Positions 1 through 5,453 of a stretch of 5,453 nt of DNA are shown here, one piece after another. The position numbers were made by a program, and so were the translations under genes. Source of the stretch: Novosphingobium sp. (GTDB lineage Bacteria; Pseudomonadota; Alphaproteobacteria; Sphingomonadales; Sphingomonadaceae); NCBI GenBank assembly GCA_027490345.1, contig JAIXYF010000239.1, positions 1 through 5,453 on the forward strand. The letters are read 5' to 3'. The notes beneath the pieces were generated by a model that saw only the letters and a program-made list of their open reading frames with translations, was not told the origin of the DNA and did no database searches. Position 1 is the stretch's first letter, and each line of letters opens with the position of its first letter.

Positions 1-804
1 CCCTATCTGCTGTCTGATCTGCTCAACATCCTCAACAACGAGATGGGCAAGCTCGACAAGGGCCACACCTCGGTCCCCTATCAGCGGATCAAGACCAAGA
101 TCGAGGAACTGCGTGGCGATCCGCGCTATCAGTTCATGTTCTCCGGCATGCTGGTGGGCGATACGATGGCCGAATTCATCAGCCGCGTGTTCCGCCTGCC
201 CTCGCACGGCAAGCCGATTTCGATCATCGACGTTTCAGGTGTGCCTTCGGAAATCACCTCGACTGTGGTTGCCGTGCTTTCGCGCCTCGTGTTCGATTAT
301 GCGATCTGGTCGCGCGATGAGGAAACGCGGCCGATCCTGCTGGTGTGCGAAGAAGCGCACCGCTATGTTCCGGCTGAGAAGAATACCGATGGCTCGTCGG
401 TGGGCCGCATCCTTTCGCGCATCGCCAAGGAAGGCCGCAAATACGGCGTTTCGCTGGGCCTCATCACGCAGCGCCCGTCCGATCTGGCCGAAGGCGTGCT
501 CAGCCAGTGCGGCACGATCATCGCCATGCGCCTCAACAACGAACGCGATCAGGCTTTCGTGAAGGCCGCCATGCCCGAAGGCGCGCGCGGCTTCCTCGAT
601 TCGATCCCGGCGCTGCGCAACCGCGAATGCATCATCTGCGGCGAAGGCGTCTCGATCCCGATCCGCGTGGCGTTCGATGAACTCGCTTCCGAACTGCGTC
701 CGGCTTCGGCAGACCCCTCGTTCTCCCAACTGTGGGGCAAGACCGGCGGCGAGGAAATGGCCGTGGAGCGCACCGTGCAGCGCTGGCGCGCGCAATCGCG
801 CTGA
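1..804 (+). CDS. HerA/DUF87-type ATPase, C-terminal part (5' end outside window)
   Basis: The reading frame is open from base 1 to the TGA at 802-804, giving 267 visible residues; the N-terminus and Walker A lie upstream of the window. The visible part is the C-terminal half of a RecA-fold, FtsK/HerA-superfamily ATPase. A hydrophobic strand 'ISIIDVSGVP' (about residues 73-82) precedes a Walker B-like strand 'ILLVCEEAHRYVP' (112-124), where the usual DE pair is EE. Next come 'SRIAKEGRKYGVSLGL' (139-154), which resembles the HerA arginine-finger region, and the sensor-like 'ITQRPSDL' (155-162). HerA proteins are hexameric DNA translocases; archaeal ones work with the NurA nuclease in end resection. 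Bacterial relatives are often core genes of unknown role. No NurA is visible here. The first ATG in the window (43) is internal, because homology-like sequence runs straight through it. Family assignment is fairly sure; function is inference. Confidence 0.85.
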   Translation, partial: PYLLSDLLNILNNEMGKLDKGHTSVPYQRIKTKIEELRGDPRYQFMFSGMLVGDTMAEFISRVFRLPSHGKPISIIDVSGVPSEITSTVVAVLSRLVFDYAIWSRDEETRPILLVCEEAHRYVPAEKNTDGSSVGRILSRIAKEGRKYGVSLGLITQRPSDLAEGVLSQCGTIIAMRLNNERDQAFVKAAMPEGARGFLDSIPALRNRECIICGEGVSIPIRVAFDELASELRPASADPSFSQLWGKTGGEEMAVERTVQRWRAQSR

Positions 805-865
805 TACACGGCCTCTTTCCGGCCCCCTTCCCGCAGCCCCGCATTTCCCCTAAGCGGCGGGCACC

Positions 866-2011
866 ATGTCGATTGATTGTCTTGCCCGGCTGACCGATCC
901 TGCGCTTGCGCCGCGCCTTGTCATCAAGGTCGGCTCGGCGCTGCTGGTTGGGCAGGATGGTGCGCCCCGGCGGCGCTGGTTGGCGCTGCTGGTGGCAGAA
1001 ATTGCCGCGGCGCGCGCGCGTGGGCAGGATGTCATCGTCGTGTCCTCGGGCGCGATTGCGCTGGGCGCGCGCAAGCTGGGCCTTGCGCGCGGCGGGCGCG
1101 GCAGCCTTGCCGATGCGCAGGCCGCCGCAGCCGTCGGCCAGATCGCGCTGGCCGGGCTCTGGGCCGAACTGCTGGCCGATCACGGGCTGATCGCGGCGCA
1201 AGTGCTGCTCACGCTCGAAGATCTCGAAGATCGCCGCCGCTATCTCAACGTTACCGCCACGCTGGGCACTTTGCTCGCATCGGGCGCGGTGCCGGTGATC
1301 AACGAAAACGATACGGTCGCCACCGAGGAAATCCGCTTTGGCGATAACGATCGGCTGGCCGCGCGCGTGGGGCAGGCGGCAGGCGCCAGCGCGGTGCTGC
1401 TCTTGTCCGATATCGATGGGCTCTATGATCGCGACCCGCGCCTTGAAGGTGCGGTGCGCATTCCGGTGGTGCGCGGTGTAACGGCGCAGATTCATGCAAT
1501 GGCCACGGGCGGATCCTCTTCCGGCCTTGGTTCGGGAGGGATGACCTCGAAGCTTCAGGCCGCCGAAATCGCGGGGCTGGCGGGCATTGCGCTGGCGATC
1601 ATCGATGGCCGCCCCGAAAGCCCCATCGCGGGCGCGCTGGCAGCAGAGCGCGGCACTTTGTTCTGCCCGCCCCAGCGCTCCGGACGCAAGGCCCGCGCGC
1701 GCAAGGCGTGGCTGGGCGGCAAGCTGCGCATGAAAGGCGCGGTCCATGTCGATGCGGGCGCGGCTGCGGCTCTGGCGCGCGGCTCCAGCCTGCTGGCCGC
1801 CGGGGTCACTCAGGTCGATGGCACGTTCCTGCGCGGCGATGCGATTGCCGTGCTCGGCCCCGATGGCGCGGTCCTTGCGCGCGGGCTGAGCGAATATGAT
1901 GCGGGCGAATGCGCCGCGCTGATGGGCCATGCTTCGGCAGAGCACGAGGCGCTGTTGGGCTATGCCCCGCGTTCGGCGCTGATCCACCGCGATCAGCTGG
2001 TGATGCTGTGA
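866..2011 (+). CDS. proB: Glutamate 5-kinase (ProB) with C-terminal PUA domain
   Basis: ProB phosphorylates L-glutamate with ATP to gamma-glutamyl phosphate, the first and feedback-controlled step of proline synthesis in the cytoplasm. The 381-residue product matches the usual length of the two-domain form. The amino-acid-kinase domain shows 'VIKVGSALL' (19-27), 'VVSSGAIALG' (58-67), 'PVINENDTV' (143-151), 'FGDNDRLAARVG' (158-169), 'LLLSDIDGLYDRDPR' (178-192) and the nucleotide-loop 'GGMTSKLQAA' (224-233, K229). Residues from about 285 form the PUA domain ('GGKLRMKGAVHVDAGA', 'LLAAGVTQVDG'). The ATG at 866 is chosen because it sits about 20 residues before the first kinase strand, as is normal. 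Its ribosome site is weak (a GCGGCGGG-like stretch). The gene lies 61 bases after the HerA-like gene and may be read from the same transcript; no clear promoter is seen in the gap. proA is not in the window. All expected catalytic motifs are present. Confidence 0.97.
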   Translation: MSIDCLARLTDPALAPRLVIKVGSALLVGQDGAPRRRWLALLVAEIAAARARGQDVIVVSSGAIALGARKLGLARGGRGSLADAQAAAAVGQIALAGLWAELLADHGLIAAQVLLTLEDLEDRRRYLNVTATLGTLLASGAVPVINENDTVATEEIRFGDNDRLAARVGQAAGASAVLLLSDIDGLYDRDPRLEGAVRIPVVRGVTAQIHAMATGGSSSGLGSGGMTSKLQAAEIAGLAGIALAIIDGRPESPIAGALAAERGTLFCPPQRSGRKARARKAWLGGKLRMKGAVHVDAGAAAALARGSSLLAAGVTQVDGTFLRGDAIAVLGPDGAVLARGLSEYDAGECAALMGHASAEHEALLGYAPRSALIHRDQLVML

Positions 2012-2964
2012 GCAGCCAAGCGGGCAGGGGCGGGGATCTTGTTGCGCTAACGGGGGCGACCGGCTTTGTGGGGCAGGCCGTGCTGCTGGCAGCCAGCCGC
2101 CGCCAGCTTGATGTGCGCGCGCTGACCCGGCGCAAGCAGCGGCTGCGCGGCGGGGTCGAATGGGTCGATGGCGATCTGGCAGACACGGCCGCGCTCAAGC
2201 GCCTGATGCAGGGCGCCAGCGCGGTGATCCACATTGCCGGCGTGGTCAATGCGCCCGATCCGGCGGGGTTTGAGGAAGGCAATGTGCAAGGCACCTTGCG
2301 TGTGATCGAGGCGGCGCACGCGATGGGCGTGGGGCGCATGATCCACGTCTCCTCGCTCGCCGCGCGCGAACCGCAGCTGTCGCTCTATGGCGCCTCGAAG
2401 CTGCGCGGGGAAAAGCTGGTGCGCGCCTCGGGCCTCGATTGGACCGTGGTGCGACCGCCCGCCGTGTTTGGCCCGCGCGATACCGAAATGCTGGAGCTGT
2501 TCCGCCTTGCGCGGCGCGGCGTGGTGCCGCTGCCGCCGCCGGGCCGCCTTTCGGTGATCCACGTGGCCGATCTGGCCGAACTGCTGATCACGCTCCTGCC
2601 TAGCAGCGAAGAGGCCACGCACCGGATGTTCGAGCCTGACGATGGCGAACCGGGCGGCTGGACTCATGTCGGGCTGGCGCAAGCCATTGGTGTGGCGGCC
2701 AATGCCGGGACCAGACGCCGCAAGCCGATCCGCCCGCTTTCGCTTTCGCCGCGCGTGATTGGCCTGGCTGCGCGGGCCGACCGGCTGCTGCGCGGCGCGA
2801 AGGCCAAGCTCACGCCGGACCGCGCGCGCTATATCTGCCATCCCGATTGGACCGTGAGCGAAGGCGCGCAGCCGCCAAAATCGCTGTGGCACCCGCGCAT
2901 CGATACGCGCGAAGGGCTGAACGCCACGGCGGCATGGTATCGCGAGGCGGGCTGGCTCAAATAA
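2008..2964 (+). CDS. NAD(P)-dependent epimerase/dehydratase-like protein (extended/atypical SDR)
   Basis: The frame extends upstream to an ATG at 1909, inside proB, but the likely start is the GTG at 2008. That GTG overlaps the proB stop in a GTGA and places the Rossmann glycine motif right at the N-terminus. From it the protein has 318 residues. 'LVALTGATGFVG' (11-22) is the TGxxGxxG nucleotide-binding motif. 'DGDLAD' (54-59) is the usual acidic turn, and 'IHIAGVV' (74-80) corresponds to the fourth strand. The active site is Ser115/Ser116 with 'YGASK' (Y127, K131). 'VVRPPAVFGPRD' follows, the region after the active site in extended SDRs. Arg41/Arg42 after the second strand hint at NADP preference, which is inference. 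The substrate cannot be told; candidates include sugar-nucleotide epimerases and hydroxysteroid-dehydrogenase-like or quinone-complex-associated SDRs. Overlap with proB suggests translational coupling, though a biochemical link to proline synthesis is not evident. Confidence 0.88.
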   Translation: MSSQAGRGGDLVALTGATGFVGQAVLLAASRRQLDVRALTRRKQRLRGGVEWVDGDLADTAALKRLMQGASAVIHIAGVVNAPDPAGFEEGNVQGTLRVIEAAHAMGVGRMIHVSSLAAREPQLSLYGASKLRGEKLVRASGLDWTVVRPPAVFGPRDTEMLELFRLARRGVVPLPPPGRLSVIHVADLAELLITLLPSSEEATHRMFEPDDGEPGGWTHVGLAQAIGVAANAGTRRRKPIRPLSLSPRVIGLAARADRLLRGAKAKLTPDRARYICHPDWTVSEGAQPPKSLWHPRIDTREGLNATAAWYREAGWLK

Positions 2965-2990
2965 GCCGTTCGCCCCAGGCAGGCGGCGCG

Positions 2991-3035
2991 TTCAGGCCAG
3001 TTCGTTTCAGGCCAGTTCGTTTCAGGCCGGTTCGG
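2991..3035. repeat. Three tandem copies of a 15-base unit at the end of the kinase gene
   Basis: The unit ttcaggccagttcgt occurs at 2991-3005 and again identically at 3006-3020. A third copy with two changes (ttcaggccggttcgg) lies at 3021-3035. The third copy is the coding end of the leftward kinase gene, including its TGA (3024-3022). Because the unit is 15 bases long, each further copy repeats the TGA in the same frame, at 3009-3007 and 2994-2992. The array fills most of the short convergent gap between the SDR and kinase genes. It most simply reflects slippage duplication of the gene's 3' end. No clear rho-independent terminator is visible in this gap. Confidence 0.9.
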
Positions 3036-4353
3036 CGAGGCTAGCCAGCCGGTGTGCCACCATGCCCTGCAGCGGCAGGCGCGCTTTCATGCGCACCGCC
3101 AGCAGCGCGGTGCCGCTGACCTTCCGTTGCACGAACAGCGTATCCATCGGCGGCAAGTGCCAGGTGTCGCGGTCTTGCGCCACCGGTTCGCCAAAATCGC
3201 GCAACCGCGCCACGAAGCTGCGGTCGGCAAAATCGAAGATCGCATCTTTATTCACATGTTCGAGGATCACCCCGATCACCCCTTCGAACGCGGCCCCGTG
3301 CCGCGCCATCTGTTCTTCGGAGGCGAAGCCAACCTCGCAGATCCGGCGTTTCAGTTCTGCCGGATCGCCATCCAGCCCGGCCTGCATCATCCGCGCATAT
3401 GCGGCGCGGGTCTCGTCCGGCACGCTGCGCGCCGCGCCGAAATCGAGGAGGACGACTTTGCCCGTATCGGGCTGCCAGCGATAATTCGCGAAGTTGGGAT
3501 CGGTCTGCATGAAGCCGAAGGCGAACAGTTCGCGCAGCACCAGATCGAGCATCGCGCCCATCACCCGGTCGCGCACGTTCTGCGGTGCATCGGCCAGCGT
3601 ATCGATCGGGCGCGAGGGGATGAAGTCCATCGTCAGTACGCCCGGCCCGGTCAGCTCGTCCACCGGCGCTGGCACCACGAACTCCGCCTCGCCCGCCAGC
3701 ATTGCGCCATAGCGGCGCATCTGCTCGGCCTCGCGCAGATAGTCCGCTTCTTCATGCAGTTGCAGCTTGGCTTCGGCCAGCAGCGGCGTGATATCGAGCG
3801 ATTTGGGCAGCAGGCCCGAAACGCGCAGCAACGTGGCGACATTGTCGATATCGGCATCGATGCTGGCGGCAATGCCGGGATATTGCACTTTCACCGCCAC
3901 CACGCGCCCATCGTGCATCTGTGCGCGGTGGACCTGGCCGATGGAGGCCGCGGCAATCGGCGTGGATTCAAACCGCGCAAAGCGCCGCCGCCAATCCGCC
4001 CCCCATGCCGCCGCCAGCACGGTCTGCAGCTGCTTGGGCGGCATGAAATGCGCCGCATCGCGCAGCCGCGCCAAGATCGCGGTGAGTTCGGCGGGCAGCA
4101 GATCGCCGGCATCGAGCGAGATCATTTGCCCCAGCTTCATCGCCGCGCCGCGCAGGCGCGAAAGCTGCTCGGTCACGCGCGTGGCGTTGGCAGGGGTAAG
4201 CAGCAGTTCGGACATCTGAGGACGCTCCCCGCGCGCCAGCCTCTTGGCCCCTTCGGTGATTACTCCGCCCGCAACCCCGCCCGCCAATTGGCCGAACGCG
4301 GAAAAGCGCGAAAGGCGGCTGGTGGGAACTTTCCGGTAGCGGTCTTCGCTCAA
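3022..4353 (-). CDS. ABC1/COQ8-type atypical protein kinase-like ATPase
   Basis: This 443-residue member of the ABC1/UbiB family resembles the mitochondrial COQ8/ADCK3 branch, whose members support coenzyme Q synthesis. The N-terminus 'KVPTSRLSRF' (8-17) and a Gly/Ala-rich helix (20-36) precede the KxGQ motif 'KLGQM' (K73-Q76). Next are the alanine-rich loop 'AAASIGQVH' (134-142, replacing the kinase glycine loop), the lysine strand 'VAVKVQYPG' (K155) and the ExD-like 'EEADYLREA' (E202, D204). The catalytic loop 'MQTDPNFANY' (D285, N290) and metal-binding 'LLDFGAAR' (D304) follow. UbiB proteins typically carry 'HADxHPGN' here; 'QTDPNxxN' is the COQ8 form. No long hydrophobic C-terminal segments like those of UbiB are seen. 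The start chosen is TTG (4353-4351), which overlaps the upstream DUF393 stop as TTGA, has AAAGGA seven bases before it, and puts the family homology at residue 8. The longer frame to 4479 would overlap DUF393 by about 130 bases and is unlikely. Confidence 0.93.
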   Translation of the reverse strand: MSEDRYRKVPTSRLSRFSAFGQLAGGVAGGVITEGAKRLARGERPQMSELLLTPANATRVTEQLSRLRGAAMKLGQMISLDAGDLLPAELTAILARLRDAAHFMPPKQLQTVLAAAWGADWRRRFARFESTPIAAASIGQVHRAQMHDGRVVAVKVQYPGIAASIDADIDNVATLLRVSGLLPKSLDITPLLAEAKLQLHEEADYLREAEQMRRYGAMLAGEAEFVVPAPVDELTGPGVLTMDFIPSRPIDTLADAPQNVRDRVMGAMLDLVLRELFAFGFMQTDPNFANYRWQPDTGKVVLLDFGAARSVPDETRAAYARMMQAGLDGDPAELKRRICEVGFASEEQMARHGAAFEGVIGVILEHVNKDAIFDFADRSFVARLRDFGEPVAQDRDTWHLPPMDTLFVQRKVSGTALLAVRMKARLPLQGMVAHRLASLAEPA

Positions 4354-4712
4354 CGCATCATCCTTTGAAGAGCGGGGCGCACCCGCAAGAAGCGCACATA
4401 GGCCCATTCGAGCATGCCCAGCACCTGCCGGTTGCGCGCCAGAAGCCCCAACGGACGCAGCAGCGGGATCGCCCGCCACATCGCAGCAAACGCCGCCGCG
4501 CCATCCAGCAGCACGCCATTTTCGCGCGCATGGAGCCGCGCCAGCAGTAGCGTGCGGTCCAGCGGGCAGGCGGCATCGCTCTCAGCCACATTCACGAAAT
4601 CGATCTGCTGCGCCCGGTCCAGCCGCCGCATCAGCGCAATCTCGCGCGTGCAAAGCGGACAGGCGCCATCATACCAGACGGTAAGGAGGGCAGGGAGCGG
4701 GGAAGGCTGCAT
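4350..4712 (-). CDS. DCC/DUF393 family thiol-disulfide oxidoreductase-like protein
   Basis: A small protein of 120 residues from the ATG at 4712. A TTG two codons upstream (4718) is a possible alternative start. The N-terminal 'VWYDGACPLCTREI' (12-25) is the DCC-family signature (YDGxCPxC), with the Cys18-Pro-Leu-Cys21 pair of a thioredoxin-like active site. The length and the C-terminal pattern of small hydrophobic and basic helices (from about residue 60) fit DUF393. The family is thought to act as thiol-disulfide oxidoreductases, but substrates are mostly unknown. No signal peptide is visible, so a cytoplasmic or peripheral location is expected. Its TGA (4352-4350) overlaps the TTG start of the COQ8-type kinase, so the two are co-transcribed and probably coupled. 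The ribosome site in front of the ATG is poor, in contrast to the strong one of the mini-ORF upstream. Confidence 0.9.
   Translation of the reverse strand: MQPSPLPALLTVWYDGACPLCTREIALMRRLDRAQQIDFVNVAESDAACPLDRTLLLARLHARENGVLLDGAAAFAAMWRAIPLLRPLGLLARNRQVLGMLEWAYVRFLRVRPALQRMMR
4361..4366 (-). promoter_or_regulatory. Ribosome binding site that supports the TTG start of the COQ8-type kinase
   Basis: On the minus strand, AAAGGA lies seven bases before the TTG at 4353-4351, inside the last codons of DUF393. Two ATGs between it and the TTG belong to the DUF393 frame (its final Met-Met-Arg) and are not in the kinase frame. Good spacing plus the TTGA stop/start overlap make TTG the likely initiation codon, reached by ribosomes finishing DUF393. 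Confidence 0.7.
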
Positions 4713-4754
4713 GCCCAAGCGCCTAGGCCCCCGGGCCTGCCCCCGGCAAGGTGC

Positions 4755-4784
4755 TCATTGGTGAGGGAAATCGGGCATACCCAT
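4755..4784 (-). CDS. Possible nine-residue leader peptide upstream of DUF393
   Basis: On the minus strand, AAGGAGGG (4798-4791) is followed after six bases by ATG (4784-4782) and an open frame encoding MGMPDFPHQ, ending in TGA (4757-4755). This is the best Shine-Dalgarno/start pair in the window, yet it opens only nine codons. The frame is the same as that of DUF393, 72 bases downstream. It could therefore be a leader peptide, or the old start of a longer DUF393 protein cut by the TGA. Chance is possible. That it is a real translated peptide is inference. Confidence 0.35.
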   Translation of the reverse strand: MGMPDFPHQ

Positions 4785-4795
4785 CCCGTTCCCTC
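4763..4795 (-). promoter_or_regulatory. Hairpin burying the mini-ORF ribosome site
   Basis: Bases 4763-4769 (gagggaa) pair with 4789-4795 (ttccctc). After a two-base bulge, 4772-4775 (cggg) pair with 4785-4788 (cccg). The total is eleven mostly G/C pairs closing a nine-base loop. Read on the minus strand, the 5' arm is most of the Shine-Dalgarno sequence plus its spacer. The loop holds the ATG, and the 3' arm is codons 4-8 of the mini-ORF. No U-run follows, so it does not look like a terminator. The pairing is seen directly; a regulatory role is inferred. Confidence 0.4.
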
Positions 4796-4888
4796 CTTCG
4801 TCATTGTGAGCGTAGCGAAGCAATCCAGAGCGAAATTGCACGGCCCCTCTGGATTGCTTCGTCGCTACGCTCCTCGCAATGACGAGGG
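4795..4888. repeat. REP-like imperfect inverted repeat between cysH and DUF393
   Basis: The left arm (about 4795-4830, containing cgtcattgtgagcgtagcg and aagcaatccagag) pairs with the right arm (about 4847-4888) around a 16-base loop. The right arm differs by two three-base insertions, which would bulge as GAG and ACG on the complementary strand, and by one G-T type change. The core 'tcattg(c/t)gag...cgtagcg...gcaatccag' is, from memory, a palindrome dispersed in intergenic regions of many alphaproteobacteria and other bacteria. It starts 50 bases past the cysH stop. It could help end or stabilise the cysH transcript, although no U-run is present. Confidence 0.85.
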
Positions 4889-4937
4889 CTGGTGTGATAC
4901 TCAATCTCGAGTGAAGAACACGGGCAAGGCCCCGCCC

Positions 4938-5453
4938 TCAGAACGCGGGATCATACCCCGGCGGCAGATCGCCATCGGCGCCCGTGCTGGCGGGCGAGCC
5001 GGGCACATGGATGCCGCACTCCACTTTGTCCCAGCCCTTCCAGCGGCCCGAACGCGGGTCTTCGCCCGGCGCGACCTTGCTGGTGCAAGGCGCGCAGCCG
5101 ATCGAGGGATAGCCCTGCGCCACCAGCGGATGACGCGGAAGATGATGCGCCGTAATATAGGCTTCCAGATCGGCCGAAGTCCACGAGGCGAGGGGATTGA
5201 ACTTCAGTCGCCCTTCGGCGTCGGTCCGGTCGATCTCGAAGCGCGGCAGGCCGCTGCGGGTGGCGGACTGGAACCCCTTGCGCCCGCTGATCGAGGCATC
5301 GAACGAAAGCAGCGCTCGCGCCAGCGGCTGCACCTTGCGGATTTCGCAGCAGCCATCGGGATCCCACGACCAGCGCAGCCCATTGCTGTCCTTGGCCTCC
5401 AGCAGCGCGACCTCCGGCTCCACGATCAGCAGGTTCGTCAGGCCGATGTGCGC
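4938..5453 (-). CDS. cysH: Assimilatory (phospho)adenylyl-sulfate reductase CysH, C-terminal part (5' end outside window)
   Basis: The frame is open from the right edge to the TGA at 4940-4938, giving 171 visible residues; the N-terminal PP-loop region is missing. CysH reduces activated sulfate (APS or PAPS) to sulfite using thioredoxin, in cytoplasmic sulfate assimilation. Visible motifs, counted from the edge, are 'DGCCEIRKVQPL' (33-44, Cys35-Cys36), 'SGRKGFQSATR' (56-66), 'KFNPLASWT' (84-92), 'GCAPCTSKV' (119-127, Cys120 and Cys123) and the C-terminal 'ECGIH' (145-149) with the catalytic cysteine. The CC plus CxxC set is the [4Fe-4S] ligand pattern of APS-type reductases and is absent from the E. 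coli PAPS enzyme. APS is therefore the likelier substrate. About 22 residues follow ECGIH, a short proline/glycine-rich tail. A GTG at 5423 is internal. cysH partner genes would lie to the right, outside the window. Confidence 0.94.
   Translation of the reverse strand, partial: AHIGLTNLLIVEPEVALLEAKDSNGLRWSWDPDGCCEIRKVQPLARALLSFDASISGRKGFQSATRSGLPRFEIDRTDAEGRLKFNPLASWTSADLEAYITAHHLPRHPLVAQGYPSIGCAPCTSKVAPGEDPRSGRWKGWDKVECGIHVPGSPASTGADGDLPPGYDPAF

Noticed and set aside
112..124. Walker B-like motif with EE in place of DE (visible residues of the HerA-like protein) as a possible inactivating change
   Set aside because: These are residue numbers (bases 334-372). The second, catalytic glutamate is retained, and the conservative first-position change appears compatible with this bacterial HerA subfamily.
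805..865. Possible promoter or terminator between the HerA-like gene and proB
   Set aside because: Only a four-pair ggcc stem and a C/T-rich run are visible; no convincing -35/-10 pair or U-tract.
632..1987. 451-codon open frame on the minus strand across proB and the 3' end of the HerA-like gene
   Set aside because: It is antisense to a complete proB with all its motifs. The translation is Arg/Ala/His-rich with no domain, as expected from reverse-frame reading of GC-rich codons.
2047..2892. 281-codon open frame on the minus strand opposite the SDR
   Set aside because: Shadow of the SDR coding frame; no motif and an abnormal composition.
2847..3044. 65-codon plus-strand frame ending in a repeated FRPVR peptide
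   Set aside because: The repeated peptide is only the translation of the 15-base tandem repeat in a third frame. The rest overlaps the SDR out of frame.
3052..4368. 438-codon open frame on the plus strand opposite the COQ8-type kinase
   Set aside because: The composition is His/Arg/Gln-rich and low in recognisable motifs. It mirrors the kinase gene, whose motifs are all intact.
4889..4937. Small inverted repeats just after the cysH stop (actc/gagt and gggc/gccc)
   Set aside because: Four-pair stems without a U-run are expected by chance at this base composition. The larger palindrome next to them is the better candidate for a transcript end.

Overview
The window is GC-rich (roughly two thirds G+C by eye) and densely coded. 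It looks like the chromosome of an alphaproteobacterium, most likely a sphingomonad (Novosphingobium/Erythrobacter-like). Four things point that way: the codon use; a COQ8-type rather than UbiB-type ABC1 protein; an iron-sulfur type CysH; and a 'tcattg(c/t)gag...gcaatccag' palindrome of the kind common in these genomes. No phage, transposase, CRISPR or RNA gene is visible. This is ordinary core-genome sequence with a few interesting small-scale structures.

Layout. The left half reads rightward. It starts with the C-terminal part of a HerA/DUF87-type ATPase (1-804). After a 61-base gap comes glutamate 5-kinase proB (866-2011), the first step of proline synthesis. An extended-SDR (NAD-dependent epimerase/dehydratase-like) gene follows (2008-2964). 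Its GTG start overlaps the proB stop by four bases, so the two are probably translationally coupled.

The right half reads leftward and meets the left half tail to tail at about 2965-3021. Following its transcription, from right to left: the C-terminal part of cysH, an assimilatory (phospho)adenylyl-sulfate reductase (4938 to the window edge); a 225-base intergenic region; a small DCC/DUF393 thiol-disulfide oxidoreductase-like gene (4350-4712); and an ABC1/COQ8-type atypical kinase (3022-4353). The kinase starts on a TTG that overlaps the DUF393 stop. DUF393 and the kinase therefore form a tight two-gene operon. The kinase carries the COQ8/ADCK3 signature of the mitochondrial coenzyme-Q kinases, so a role in ubiquinone synthesis is the likely function. 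What DUF393 contributes is unknown.

Points for a second look. The intergenic region upstream of DUF393 holds a long REP-like inverted repeat. Next to it is a nine-codon mini-ORF with a near-perfect Shine-Dalgarno sequence folded into a hairpin, a possible leader-peptide regulator. The 3' end of the kinase gene is a triplicated 15-base tandem repeat that produces three successive in-frame stop codons. I did not find a convincing new multi-gene system.
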